From: Mycobacterium noviomagense
Lineage (GTDB): Bacteria > Actinomycetota > Actinomycetes > Mycobacteriales > Mycobacteriaceae
Length of the DNA: 64,000 nucleotides
Direction of reading: 5' to 3'
Assembly (NCBI RefSeq): GCF_010731635.1
Contig: NZ_AP022583.1
Coordinates: 3,596,001 to 3,660,000, forward strand
Shown piece after piece: positions 18,476-29,448 of the stretch. The first letter of the stretch is position 1; the number at the start of each line of letters is the position of its first letter. The position numbers and the translations under genes were made by a program. Under the pieces are notes generated by a model, which had not been told where the DNA came from, searched no databases, and was given only the letters and a program-made list of their open reading frames with translations.

Positions 18476-18608
18476 CGACCGCTTCCTTTCCTGCCATCAC
18501 CAGCGGAGCCCTCCGGCCGCCGTACGCCACATTCCCCAAAACGGCGGCGCGCACACTTCCCTGTCGGCGGGAGTGGGTCATTGCCGCGTCGTGGCAGCAT
18601 TGAGCGCG

Positions 18609-19654
18609 ATGACTATTCGTCGCGACCTTCCCGGGTCGCCGTATCTGGCCGCGGCCACTGGCCGTAAACCGCCGCGGGTCCCGGTGTGGTTCATGCGGCA
18701 GGCCGGCCGTTCGCTGCCGGAATATCGGGCGCTGCGCGAACAGCACAGCATGCTGGCGGCGTGCTTTGACGCCGAGCTGATCTGCGAGATCACCCTGCAA
18801 CCGATCCGCCGCCATGGCGTCGACGCCGCGATCCTGTTCTCCGACATCGTGGTGCCGCTGCGCGGTGCTGGCATCGAGCTGGACATCGTGCCCGATGTCG
18901 GACCGGTGATCGCGGCGCCGGTGCGCAGCGCTGCAGACGTCGCTTCATTGAAACCCCTTGAGCCGCAAGCGGTTCAACCGGTAGCGGAGGCGGTTTCGCT
19001 GCTTGTGGGCGCGCTTGGGGATGTCGTGCTGATCGGTTTCGCCGGGGCGCCGTTCACGCTGGCGTCCTATCTGGTCGAGGGCGGCCCGAGCCGCCACCAT
19101 GCCCGCACCAAGGCGATGATGCTGGCCGACCCCGACGCCTGGCATGCGTTGATGGGCAAGCTGGCCGACCTGACCATCGCGTTCCTGCGAGTCCAACTCG
19201 ACGCCGGGGTCGATGCGATTCAGGTGTTCGATTCGTGGGCGGGGACGCTGTCGTTGGCCGACTACCGCCAGCACGTCCTGCCGCACAGCGCGCGCGTGTT
19301 CGGTGCGCTGGCTGACTACGGCGTGCCGATGACGCACTTCGGGGTCGGCACCGCCGAGTTATTGGGCGCGATGTCGGCCGCCGGTGCGACGGTGGTCGGC
19401 GTCGACTGGCGGACCTCGTTGACTGACGCGGCGGCGCGGATCCAGCCAGGCACCGCGCTGCAGGGCAACCTCGACCCCGCGGTGCTGCTGGCAGGCTGGC
19501 CGGTGGTGGAGCGCGCGGCGCGCGCCGTGGTCGACGACGGGCGGCGCGCTGTTGACGCAGGCGTGGCCGGCCACATCTTCAACCTGGGACACGGGGTGCT
19601 GCCCGAAACCGATCCAGGCGTGCTCACCGAGCTGGTGTCGCTGGTGCACTCGCT

Positions 19655-19658
<4 letters not shown>
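18609..19658 (+). CDS. hemE: uroporphyrinogen III decarboxylase
   Basis: Converts uroporphyrinogen III to coproporphyrinogen III by four decarboxylations. It is 349 residues, as expected. Signature 1 [16 protein letters not shown] lies at about 24-39 and contains the conserved Arg pair; [13 protein letters not shown] carries the catalytic Asp; [17 protein letters not shown] is signature 2. ATG 18609 gives [13 protein letters not shown]. Its TGA overlaps the ATG of hemY (ATGA), so the heme genes hemE-hemY-hemQ are read as one coupled unit. Confidence 0.96.
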
Positions 19659-21722
<2,064 letters not shown>

Positions 21723-21732
21723 GGTCGGTAGC

Positions 21733-22476
21733 GTGACAGCTTCCGCAGATCCCAGCCGTTTCGAAGAGATGTACCGCGACGAGCGGACCGTGCATGGATT
21801 GCCTGCGGCCACGCCGTGGGATATCGGCGGCCCGCAGCCGGTCGTGCAGCAGCTGGTGGCGTTGGGCGCCGTCAAGGGCGAAGTGCTCGACCCCGGCACC
21901 GGTCCCGGACATCACGCGATCTACTACGCGTCGAAGGGCTTGAAGGCCACCGGGATCGACGCCTCGCCCGCCGGCTTGGAGCGGGCGCGGGAAAACGCCC
22001 GCAAAGCAGGCGTGGACGTGGATTTCCAGCTGGCCGACGCGACAAAGCTGGAGGGGTTGGAGGGCCGCTTCGACACCGTCGTCGACTGCGCGTTCTACCA
22101 CGTTTTCAGCGAGGACAAAGAGTTACAGCAGTCCTATGCGCGTGCATTGCATCGGGCGACCAAACCGGGCGCGCGGCTGTACATGTTCGAATTCGGCGCC
22201 CACAACGTCAACGGCTTCCGTATGCCGCGGTCGCTTTCGGAGGGCGACTTTCGACAGGTGCTGCCTCCCAACGGGTGGGAGATCACCTACCTGGGGCCTA
22301 CCACCTACCAGGTCAATCTCAGCGTGCAATCCTTCGAGATGATGCGCGCGCGCAACCCCGAGATGGCCGACCAGATCGAGCCGTTCATGGAGCGGTTCCG
22401 GATCATCGAGCCGTGGTTGGAAGGTGGTCGCGCGCACGCCCCGTTCTGGGAATGTCACGCCACCCGGCTGGACTGA
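21733..22476 (+). CDS. SAM-dependent class I methyltransferase (Rv2675c homologue)
   Basis: A 247-residue Rossmann methyltransferase. Motif I is VLDPGTGPGHHAIYYASKG (about residue 47), then GIDASPAGLERARENARKAG (motif II) and FDTVVDCAFYHVFS (motif IV region). GTG 21733 is the start, 10 bp after hemQ ends, so it is probably the last gene of the heme operon. The substrate is unknown; thiopurine- or small-molecule-type methyltransferases share this pattern. Confidence 0.83.
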   Translation: MTASADPSRFEEMYRDERTVHGLPAATPWDIGGPQPVVQQLVALGAVKGEVLDPGTGPGHHAIYYASKGLKATGIDASPAGLERARENARKAGVDVDFQLADATKLEGLEGRFDTVVDCAFYHVFSEDKELQQSYARALHRATKPGARLYMFEFGAHNVNGFRMPRSLSEGDFRQVLPPNGWEITYLGPTTYQVNLSVQSFEMMRARNPEMADQIEPFMERFRIIEPWLEGGRAHAPFWECHATRLD

Positions 22477-22543
22477 CCTCGTCAAGCTTGCCGCTATGGC
22501 TGTGGCTGCGACCGATCCACGACCATGACGGCAATCTCAACGT

Positions 22544-22957
22544 TCAGCCGGCTGGCACCAGGCGCAGGCAGATCGAGTTGATGCAGTAGCGCTGGTCCGT
22601 CGGCGTTGGATAGCCCTCCCCGGTGAACACGTGGCCCAAGTGGCTGTGGCAGTTGGCGCACAACACCTCGGTGCGCCGCATCCCCAGCGAATCATCGGAC
22701 CGCAGTATCACCGCGTCGGAGTCCGCCGGATCGAAGAACGACGGCCAGCCGCAATGGGATTCGAATTTTTCGCTGCTGCGGAACAGTTCGGCGCCGCAGG
22801 CCCGGCACTGGTAGACGCCTTCAGTCTTGGTGTCGGTGTACTCACCGGTGAACGGCGGCTCGGTGCCGGCGCGGCGCAGGACGGCGAACTCCTCGGGCGT
22901 GAGCTTCTGCCGCCATTCGTCGTCGCTCAGCTGGACTTTCGGCTGGGAAGAGGTCAT
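22544..22957 (-). CDS. msrB: peptide methionine (R)-S-oxide reductase
   Basis: A 137-residue MsrB. Two CxxC pairs for structural zinc are present (YQCRACGAELF and VLCANCHSHLG). ESHCGWPSFFDP and GHVFTGEGYPTPTDQRYCINSICL hold the substrate pocket and the catalytic Cys in RYCINS. It reduces the R epimer of protein methionine sulfoxide. ATG 22957 lies only 5 bp from the start of a 55-bp tandem repeat that separates it from aftC. Confidence 0.95.
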   Translation of the reverse strand: MTSSQPKVQLSDDEWRQKLTPEEFAVLRRAGTEPPFTGEYTDTKTEGVYQCRACGAELFRSSEKFESHCGWPSFFDPADSDAVILRSDDSLGMRRTEVLCANCHSHLGHVFTGEGYPTPTDQRYCINSICLRLVPAG

Positions 22958-22961
22958 GCAT

Positions 22962-23075
22962 TCACGCTAGTCCCCATGGCGGTGACCCGCTGCGCTCGGC
23001 TGCGCCGCGCTTGCGATCACGCTAGTCCCCATGGCGGTGACCCGCTGCGCTCGGCTGCGCCGCGCTTGCGATCAC
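22962..23075. repeat. 55-bp tandem duplication between msrB and aftC
   Basis: Two identical 55-bp copies (22962-23016 and 23017-23071), plus four bases of a third. Each copy contains CCCCATGGCGGTGACCCGC followed by a GC-rich stretch. Copy 2 encodes the last residues and stop of aftC. The sequence is of the 'CGCTGCGCTCGGC' type that recurs between mycobacterial genes. Confidence 0.9.
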
Positions 23076-24374
23076 CGCGGCACGCGGCCGATCTGGCGTC
23101 ATCCACGCCGGATCGATCCCGGACTCCAGCCGGTTCTCGGCCTTGGCGTCCAGGTAGCGGAAGTACAGCACGCAGAACACCACGATCAGCAGCAGCGACC
23201 AACCGTAAGTGATCTTCAGGTATTCCAGCGGCCGCCCGACGCCCATCCAGTTGAACAGCAGCCAGCGGTCCATCGTCATGAACCCGTACACCCCAAGCCA
23301 CGCCGGCCAGTTGCGGATCACCGAATTGGGCAGCACCACCGTCATCAGGAACGGGAACAGCATCATCGAGTAGTAGCCCTGAGCCAACGACAACACCAGC
23401 CACGACCACAGCAGCAGCACGCCCGACGACGTCGCCATCCAGAACAGTTGGTCGCGGGTGCGGTAATAGCGATACAGTAGCCACAGACTGGCAATCGCGA
23501 TCAGCGTGAACCCAATCCGCAGGGACAGGATCAGCCACGTCGGCAGACCGAAGTACACGCCGTTGCCCTCGATCGAGCTGTTGAAGTAGTCACGCACGCC
23601 CAAGATGTAAGGGACTGTGCGGGTGACGAAGTCCTGCGGGTCGCTGACCAACGGCCACGCGGCCGCGTTCAACACCAGCGGCACCACGACGGCCGCTACC
23701 ACGGCCCGCCACTGGCGGTTCAGCAGCGGCAGGACCAACAGCGGTGCCAACAATGGTTTGGTCACCAGCGTCAACCCGATTGCGATACCTGCCCACCACT
23801 GATGGCTTGTCTTGCCGTCGAGCAGCCACCGGAAGAACAGCACTTCTGCCAGCAGGACGCAGCCGTTGATGTTCGTGAAAACCAGTGTGTTGGTGACGCT
23901 TTCGGTGCAAAACATCGCCAGCAGCAAGGCTGGGGCGGCCACCGAGGCCAGCGTGTAGTTGAACAACCGCAGCAGCAGATACCAGGCAATCAGGATGGCC
24001 ACGGTGTTGCACAAGATGAACAGATACCGCGACGGCGTGAACGGCAGATACCCGAACGGGGCCATCAGCAGGGTGCCGCCGGGCGGATACAAAAAGTGCG
24101 GGTCGACGTAGTCGAAGTGTTCGTTGTAGATGTCCCAGCCGCGCCGGAAGTTGAGCACCGCGCGGTAGACCGGTTTGAAGTCGTCGGTGATGTTGCCGTT
24201 GGTGGTCACCACGACGCTGCGGTGGATCACCGCGAGAATGGCCACCGGCCACAACGCCGACCTCAGCACGACTGCCGCGCTGGCTGTGCCGGTGCGGGGA
24301 CGAAAGGCGGCCAGCACGGAGTCGCGCCAGCCGGTACGGATGGAGTCAGCTGCCGTCACGAGCGAACCGTACAC
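23022..24374 (-). CDS. aftC: alpha-(1->3) arabinofuranosyltransferase AftC
   Basis: A 450-residue GT-C membrane glycosyltransferase that adds alpha-1,3 branches to arabinan of arabinogalactan and lipoarabinomannan, using decaprenyl-phosphoarabinose. About ten hydrophobic segments are visible. The first periplasmic loop carries the GT-C acidic motif in NITDDFKPVYRAVLNFRRG, and HFDYVDPHFLYPPGGTLLMAP is nearly identical to M. tuberculosis AftC as I remember it. The last 17 residues or so (ending AAQPSAAGHRHGD) are encoded by the tandem repeat and replace the short tail I recall in M. tuberculosis. Confidence 0.93.
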   Translation of the reverse strand: MYGSLVTAADSIRTGWRDSVLAAFRPRTGTASAAVVLRSALWPVAILAVIHRSVVVTTNGNITDDFKPVYRAVLNFRRGWDIYNEHFDYVDPHFLYPPGGTLLMAPFGYLPFTPSRYLFILCNTVAILIAWYLLLRLFNYTLASVAAPALLLAMFCTESVTNTLVFTNINGCVLLAEVLFFRWLLDGKTSHQWWAGIAIGLTLVTKPLLAPLLVLPLLNRQWRAVVAAVVVPLVLNAAAWPLVSDPQDFVTRTVPYILGVRDYFNSSIEGNGVYFGLPTWLILSLRIGFTLIAIASLWLLYRYYRTRDQLFWMATSSGVLLLWSWLVLSLAQGYYSMMLFPFLMTVVLPNSVIRNWPAWLGVYGFMTMDRWLLFNWMGVGRPLEYLKITYGWSLLLIVVFCVLYFRYLDAKAENRLESGIDPAWMTPDRPRAAVIASAAQPSAAGHRHGD

Positions 24375-24397
24375 CGCCGCTCATTCGCGGCGATAAA

Positions 24398-25969
24398 TCA
24401 GGCCGGACAGTAGGTGTCGGTGTCGGGCAGCTTGCCGCTGTCGAGATAACCGATCAGTGGTGGCACCGCGCAAGAGGAGTAGATGCTCGCGCCGTGGCCG
24501 ATGCCCTGCCACATCACCCGCTTGCTCGCCGCGCGCGCGTTGATGATCGTGGCAGCCGTCGCGGCGACGCCCTCCGAGCCGGTGATCGGGTCGTTCTGCA
24601 CACCCATCAACATGACGTCGATCTTGAGCTTTTTGGGCGGCTGTGGCGGCGATCCGCTCGGCCAGTGGATGCACTTGACCATGTTGAGCGCTCCCACCGG
24701 GCCGAACTGCGGGTAGAGCTTGCCCCACTCGACCACCAGCTGGCGAACCCGGTCGGGCGTCGGACGGTTCAGCGAGTCGCCGCACGTGTTGATGAACTGG
24801 CCGTCCGTGTCGCGGGTGGCCTCGGCCCGGTTGATCAGATTGGTCAGCAGGTTGGTGTCGCCGGAGTTGGCGGCCGCGATCGCGTTGGCCAGGTCGGTGG
24901 TGTTGCCGACGCGGTCGCCGGTGGGGTAGCCCAGCGCGGTGGCGATGGCGTTGGCCACAGAAGCCACCGACGCCCCTCCCGGGCCATGCCCACCGCGGGC
25001 CGCCGCCAGCAGCGAGCTGACCGCCCCTTTCGGGTCTGGCCCCAACGCGCAGTTCACCGCGGCGCACTGCGCGGCAAACGCGTCCAAAGCCGCCTGCTGG
25101 CCCTTCACTTGCTGCTCGGCGGCCGCTTCGGCGCTCACGCCCAACGCAACCGGGGAGTCGAGGACCAACCGGGCCACCTTGTCGGAGTGCGATCCGGCGT
25201 AGGTCAGCGCCACCTGGGCGCCGTTGCCGATCCCGACCAAAGCCAGCGTGGGAACGTCCCAAATGCTGCGCAGCCGTTCGATGTCGGTGGCTGCGTGCGC
25301 GTTGTCGTAGGACGAGTCGCCCGGCGCGATCGTGTCGGTGCAGCTCGTGGTCGCCTTGTCGGAGATGTCGCTGAGGTTGGCCACCGGGTCGTCGCCGGGC
25401 TCGAACTGGGCCTGGTCGCGCATCTGCTGGCGGTCGTACTGGTCACGGCAGTCGACCGCGCTCGACATGCCCATGCCCCGACGGTCGACGGCGACGATGG
25501 GGTGGCTGCGCAGGACGTCGGCGCCCGCGCGGGAGAGCCAGACCGGCAGCTGCACCGACGACGGAAGGTCGGATCCGGTGGTGAACACCAGCGGGCCGGC
25601 GTCCTGCGGGGTCTGCACCGAGCGGGCCCGCACTGCGCCGATGCTCAGCGTTCCGGCGGCCCCGTTGACCGGGTCGAGGTCGGCGTCATAGTTGGCGCAG
25701 TCGAGCTTGACGCCAGGTGCGGCGGGAACCGCGGCGTCGGCGAACACCCGCGCGGTGCAGTCGTGCCACGACAAGTCGTTCTTGGGCGCTGCAATGGGAG
25801 GCGGACCGCCCGGTCGCGCGGTGGTGGTGGCCGCGCCCTGCGGGCGGGCGCCGGAGTTGGTGGCAAAGCGCGGGTTGGCGGCCACGCCCGGAACACAACC
25901 GGCCAGCACCACGGTCGTCGAGAAGGTCACCGCGACCAGGACTGTGGCGCGCATGCCGTGCCGACTCAT
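24398..25969 (-). CDS. exported alpha/beta hydrolase / tripeptidyl-aminopeptidase-like lipoprotein (Rv2672 homologue)
   Basis: A 523-residue protein starting MSRHGMRATVLVAV at ATG 25969. The signal peptide ends in a lipobox VLAGC (Cys near residue 26). The alpha/beta hydrolase core follows: VAVDRRGMGMS, then GIGNGAQVALTYAGSH, where the nucleophile elbow reads G-N-G rather than G-x-S-x-G. This means the usual Ser is replaced by Asn in this copy and catalysis is in doubt. The C-terminal TAP-like domain with GVQNDPITGSEGVAATAATI and GIGHGASIYSSCAV carries the Asp and His. The secreted mycobacterial protease family is the nearest match. Confidence 0.83.
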   Translation of the reverse strand: MSRHGMRATVLVAVTFSTTVVLAGCVPGVAANPRFATNSGARPQGAATTTARPGGPPPIAAPKNDLSWHDCTARVFADAAVPAAPGVKLDCANYDADLDPVNGAAGTLSIGAVRARSVQTPQDAGPLVFTTGSDLPSSVQLPVWLSRAGADVLRSHPIVAVDRRGMGMSSAVDCRDQYDRQQMRDQAQFEPGDDPVANLSDISDKATTSCTDTIAPGDSSYDNAHAATDIERLRSIWDVPTLALVGIGNGAQVALTYAGSHSDKVARLVLDSPVALGVSAEAAAEQQVKGQQAALDAFAAQCAAVNCALGPDPKGAVSSLLAAARGGHGPGGASVASVANAIATALGYPTGDRVGNTTDLANAIAAANSGDTNLLTNLINRAEATRDTDGQFINTCGDSLNRPTPDRVRQLVVEWGKLYPQFGPVGALNMVKCIHWPSGSPPQPPKKLKIDVMLMGVQNDPITGSEGVAATAATIINARAASKRVMWQGIGHGASIYSSCAVPPLIGYLDSGKLPDTDTYCPA

Positions 25970-25997
25970 GCCGACCACAGTAGCCAGCCCGTACCAG

Positions 25998-26792
25998 TCA
26001 AGCTCGCACGTAGCGGGTGTAGAGGTAGCCGGAGTCATCGGCCAGCACGTGCGCGCAGCGCATCCGGGTGAGCACCTGTCCCGGTCCTGTCGTAATGCGG
26101 GGCGCCTCACCTCCGACCACACAGGGCGCGATCGTCAGACACAGCTCATCGAGCAGGTCGCGCTCGACGAACGAACTGAGCAGTGTCGGACCGCCCTCTG
26201 TCAACACCCGGTACAGCTCACGATCCGCGAGCGCAGCCAGCACCGCGGCCTCGTCGACGCGGCCAGGGTCATCGCCCGAACAGTCGGCGACCCCGGCGAC
26301 CCCGGCCAGGCGCTGCCGCGTCTCGTCGACGGCCGCGGTGCAGGTCAGCACCAGCGGCGGCACCTCGGTGCGGGTGAACACCGGCATATCGCGGTCCAGC
26401 CGGCCCGATCGGGTGACGATCGCCAACTGCGGGACTTCGCTTTGCCCGCGGCCCTGGCGCTGTTGGCGCTGCGCCACGGTCAGCCGGGCGCCGCTGTAGC
26501 CCTCGATCCGCACGGTTCCCGCGCCCACCACGATGACGTCGGCCAGTGCGCGCAGCAGGTTGAACAGCGCCCGGTCGCCGGGACCGCCGAGCCCGCCGGT
26601 GGTGCCCTCGAGCGTGGCGGCGCCGTCGACAGTCGCGATGAAATTGGCCCGCACCCAGATACCGCGGTGTTCGGCGGGATAGCCGTAGAGCTCCGGCAGT
26701 TCCCCGTCCGCGACCCCGTCCGCGACCTCGCGGACCGACCCCAACAGTGTCAGATGCACGCCGGGGCCTTGGTCGGCTACCAGGTCGGACAT
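25998..26792 (-). CDS. ribD: RibD C-terminal-type reductase (Rv2671 homologue)
   Basis: A 264-residue protein containing only the reductase domain of RibD/RibG; the deaminase domain is absent. WVRANFIATVDGAATLEGTTGGL is the substrate-side loop, DVIVVGAGTVRIEGY the NADPH site, and VLTEGGPTLLSSFVERDLLDELCLTIAP the C-terminal signature. In M. tuberculosis this protein can substitute for dihydrofolate reductase; riboflavin-pathway reduction is the ancestral role. Divergent from the AFG1-like gene with 34 bp between starts. Confidence 0.85.
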   Translation of the reverse strand: MSDLVADQGPGVHLTLLGSVREVADGVADGELPELYGYPAEHRGIWVRANFIATVDGAATLEGTTGGLGGPGDRALFNLLRALADVIVVGAGTVRIEGYSGARLTVAQRQQRQGRGQSEVPQLAIVTRSGRLDRDMPVFTRTEVPPLVLTCTAAVDETRQRLAGVAGVADCSGDDPGRVDEAAVLAALADRELYRVLTEGGPTLLSSFVERDLLDELCLTIAPCVVGGEAPRITTGPGQVLTRMRCAHVLADDSGYLYTRYVRA

Positions 26793-26826
26793 GAGCTTGA
26801 TTGCAGCACGTCACTACAGTGCCTGC

Positions 26827-27870
26827 ATGCACGGCCCCGTCGGTCGGCTGGTGGATCGGAATCCGAGTGTCTGCCCGCAGCGGCTGATCGCCCAGCTGAA
26901 ACCTCCGCCCACGTTCGCCGACGTGAGCTTCGGCACCTACCAACCGGACCCGGGCGAGCCGACGCAGGCGACGGCGGTGGAGGCCTGCGTGGAGTTCTGC
27001 CAGCAGGCCGTGCACCGTCGGGCGGGCCGGCGCACTTTGCTCGGCAAGCGGGTGACGCTGCCCGGGGTCGGGCTGTATCTGGACGGCGGATTCGGCGTCG
27101 GCAAAACCCACCTCTTGGCGTCGATCTATCACCACCTGACCGATATGGTGGCACGTCGCGCCGCGTACGCGACGTTCATGGAGCTGACCCATCTGGCCGG
27201 CGTGTTCGGTTTCGCCGAGTGCGTGGAGTTGCTCGCCGACTACACGGTGGTGTGCATCGACGAGTTCGAGCTCGACGATCCCGGCAACACGACGTTGATC
27301 TCGCGACTGCTTTCCCAGCTGGTGCAGCGGGGAGTGTCGGTGGCGGCCACGTCGAACACGTTGCCCGAGCAGCTCGGCGAGGGCCGCTTCGCCGCCCAGG
27401 ACTTTTTACGCGAAATCCACACGCTGGCAGCGATTTTCACTGTTGCCCGCATCGAGGGGCCCGACTACCGGCACCGAGATCTGCCGCCGGCGCCCGCGCC
27501 GCTCTCCGACGAGCAGGTCTCGGCGCGTGCGGCGCGCATCGACGGCGCGACCCTCGATGACTTCGACGCGTTGTGTGCGCACTTGGCCACCATGCACCCG
27601 ACGCGGTACCTGTCGTTGATCGAAGACGTGGCCGCGGTGTTTCTCACCGGCGTGCACGGCATCGACGACCAGAACGTCGCGCTGCGGCTGGTGGCGCTGA
27701 CCGACCGGCTCTACGACGCCGGCATCCCGGTGCTGGCCTCGGGCATCCGACTGGACGGCATATTCAGTCAGGAGATGCTGGCCGGCGGTTTCCGGAAGAA
27801 GTATTTGCGGGCCACGTCACGGCTGCTGGCGCTGAGCGCCGCGGCCCGCGTGGAAACTGGCGAACCATGA
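26827..27870 (+). CDS. AFG1/ZapE-family AAA ATPase (Rv2670c homologue)
   Basis: A 347-residue P-loop ATPase. Walker A is GGFGVGKTHLL (about residue 87), Walker B VVCIDEFELDD, and sensor-like SVAATSNTLPEQLGEGRFAAQDF follows. This is the bacterial ZapE/mitochondrial AFG1 family, membrane-associated ATPases linked to division (ZapE) or respiratory-chain quality control (AFG1). The start at ATG 26827 (MHGPVGRLVDRNP) is chosen by family similarity. The 3' end overlaps the convergent GNAT gene by about 107 bp. Confidence 0.87.
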   Translation: MHGPVGRLVDRNPSVCPQRLIAQLKPPPTFADVSFGTYQPDPGEPTQATAVEACVEFCQQAVHRRAGRRTLLGKRVTLPGVGLYLDGGFGVGKTHLLASIYHHLTDMVARRAAYATFMELTHLAGVFGFAECVELLADYTVVCIDEFELDDPGNTTLISRLLSQLVQRGVSVAATSNTLPEQLGEGRFAAQDFLREIHTLAAIFTVARIEGPDYRHRDLPPAPAPLSDEQVSARAARIDGATLDDFDALCAHLATMHPTRYLSLIEDVAAVFLTGVHGIDDQNVALRLVALTDRLYDAGIPVLASGIRLDGIFSQEMLAGGFRKKYLRATSRLLALSAAARVETGEP

Positions 27871-28390
27871 CGTAGTCGTTCTCGCGGCGCGTACCCAACT
27901 GGAACGTCCTTGTACCGGTGACGCTAAAGCCATGTTTGCGGTAAAAGCGTTGCGCGCGTTGGTTTTGCTGATTCACACCCAGCCATATGCAGTCGGCGCC
28001 GGATTCGGCGGCGGCGTCTATGGCGGCGGCTATCAACGCCGTGGACACGCCCATACCGTGACTGTCCGGCAGCACATACATCTTCGAGAGTTCGACTGCG
28101 GGGCGGATGCTGACAGCCCGCTGGACGTCGGCATCGTCGCCGACGCCCGACACCAGCATCGCGTAGCCCACGAGTCGATTGCCGTGCGCCGCAACGAGGA
28201 TCACTCGTTGCGGATCGGCGAGATACTCGGCGAAGCGCGCCACCGACAGGTGGGCGTCGACGAACGACGCGATGTTTTCGGCCGTCACCGACGGCGGGCA
28301 GGCCAGCGGAAAAGTGCATGCGGCGAGCGCGGCCAGCTGGTCGATGTCGACCGACTCCGCGGCGGCGACGCGAACCTCTACAGGTTCCAC
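27764..28390 (-). CDS. GNAT-family N-acetyltransferase (Rv2669 homologue)
   Basis: A 208-residue acetyltransferase. The acetyl-CoA site is SKMYVLPDSHGMGVSTALI, followed by GVNQQNQRAQRFYRKHGFSVTGTRTF, a standard GNAT ending. GTG 28390 is chosen as start because the preceding gene stops at 28378 and no other start codon lies before the domain. The tail after about residue 165 is Pro/Arg-rich and overlaps the 3' end of the AFG1-like gene on the other strand, so it may be an extension without function. The acceptor is unknown. Confidence 0.8.
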   Translation of the reverse strand: MEPVEVRVAAAESVDIDQLAALAACTFPLACPPSVTAENIASFVDAHLSVARFAEYLADPQRVILVAAHGNRLVGYAMLVSGVGDDADVQRAVSIRPAVELSKMYVLPDSHGMGVSTALIAAAIDAAAESGADCIWLGVNQQNQRAQRFYRKHGFSVTGTRTFQLGTRRENDYVMVRQFPRGPRRSAPAAVTWPANTSSGNRRPASPD

Positions 28391-28776
28391 TGGGCCAGGT
28401 GCACAACCGTCTTGCGGTCCAGCAGCACCACATTGGAAACCGGATCGCGGTAGGCGTCCCAATACACGCCGCCGTGCACCGTGGCGCCGGGGGGCGCGTT
28501 CAGCAGCGCGGTGTCCAAGGCATCGGGAGCATCGGATGCCCGCGACGTGTAGGCGTCGGCGAAGGGGGTCACCCCGTCGAAGGTGAAGTCGGACGCCATT
28601 CGGACCGGGGTGGGCGGTTCGACGGGGCTGACGGTGACGTCGGCGACGATCTTGCCGGTGTCGACCCTCAAGGTGTCACCCAGTCGGCCGATGGGCGCAG
28701 CTCCGGCCGAGGCGCGCGGAGCGGCGATGACCGCCCCGGCGACGAACGTGACCAAGACAAGCAGCCAGCGGCGCAC
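28378..28776 (-). CDS. small exported protein (Rv2668 homologue, possibly MPT63-like)
   Basis: A 132-residue protein with a clean Sec signal peptide (MRRWLLVLVTFVAGAVIAAPRASA, cleavage near 24). The mature part is beta-rich: GDTLRVDTGKIVADVTVSPVEPPTPV and a final VVLLDRKTVVHLAQWNL that resembles the end of DUF1942/MPT63 immunoglobulin-like secreted proteins. Its stop overlaps the start of the GNAT gene by 13 bp. The M. tuberculosis protein at this position is annotated only as exported and, as I recall, is longer. MPT63 similarity is a weak inference. Confidence 0.65.
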   Translation of the reverse strand: MRRWLLVLVTFVAGAVIAAPRASAGAAPIGRLGDTLRVDTGKIVADVTVSPVEPPTPVRMASDFTFDGVTPFADAYTSRASDAPDALDTALLNAPPGATVHGGVYWDAYRDPVSNVVLLDRKTVVHLAQWNL

Positions 28777-28854
28777 TTTCCCTCCTCAGCGACGTTGGAA
28801 TGATCGCATACCGCCATTACGCGTACGAGCAGGTTGCACCACATCGCCGTCCGG

Positions 28855-29448
28855 TCAGCCGGCTTCCAGACGCAGCAGCGCGGACTTGGCCTGTTCTCCG
28901 CCGGCGTACTGGCCGATCGAGCCATCGGACCGTACGACGCGGTGGCATCCGATCACGATCGGCAGCGGATTGCGTGCACACGCGGTTCCCACAGCGCGGA
29001 CGGCGCGGGGGCTACCCACGGCGGCGGCCACGCTGGCGTAGCTTTCCCGTTGCCCGTAGTCGATGCGGCGCAGCTCTTCGATGACGGCGCGGCGGAAGCC
29101 GTTGGCCAGCCGCAGATCCAGTGGAAGCTCAAAGTGCTTGCGGCGCTTGGCAAAATAGTCGTCGATCTGGCGGGCAGCGGCGTCCAACCGAGCCGGTGCC
29201 CGCAGAATCCGCGGACTCACCGAGCGGGCCAGTGCGTCCAGCACCAGGGCGTGGTCCTGCACGTCGTAGGCCACCCGCACCAAACCGCTATCAGTGGCGG
29301 CCAACAGCAGCGCGCCCACCGGCGTGTCGATAGTGCGGTAGGCCACGTCGAGCAACCCGTTTTCGTCGGCGCTGCGCTCGAGTCGGGTGTGCAGCCGGGC
29401 CAACGTGGCGGGCTCGTCGGCGTCATAGCTAAAAACCTTGGTGCTCAT
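28855..29448 (-). CDS. Ogt-type methylated-DNA--protein-cysteine methyltransferase
   Basis: A 197-residue protein with the alkyltransferase C-terminal domain: RIDYGQRESYASVAAAVGSPRAVRAVGTACARNPLPIVIGCHRVV. The acceptor Cys is in IGCHRVV; the usual residue before it is Pro (PCHRV), replaced here by Gly. The N-terminal half (about 1-90) matches the Ogt ribonuclease-like domain. It would repair O6-alkylguanine by irreversible self-alkylation. ATG 29448 overlaps the stop of the sigma factor gene (ATGA), tying its expression to that regulator. Confidence 0.85.
   Translation of the reverse strand: MSTKVFSYDADEPATLARLHTRLERSADENGLLDVAYRTIDTPVGALLLAATDSGLVRVAYDVQDHALVLDALARSVSPRILRAPARLDAAARQIDDYFAKRRKHFELPLDLRLANGFRRAVIEELRRIDYGQRESYASVAAAVGSPRAVRAVGTACARNPLPIVIGCHRVVRSDGSIGQYAGGEQAKSALLRLEAG

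Noticed and set aside
24494-27560. Long plus-strand frames opposite the Rv2672-like and ribD-like genes
   Set aside because: GC-rich antisense frames without recognisable domains; the opposing genes have signal peptide and catalytic motifs.
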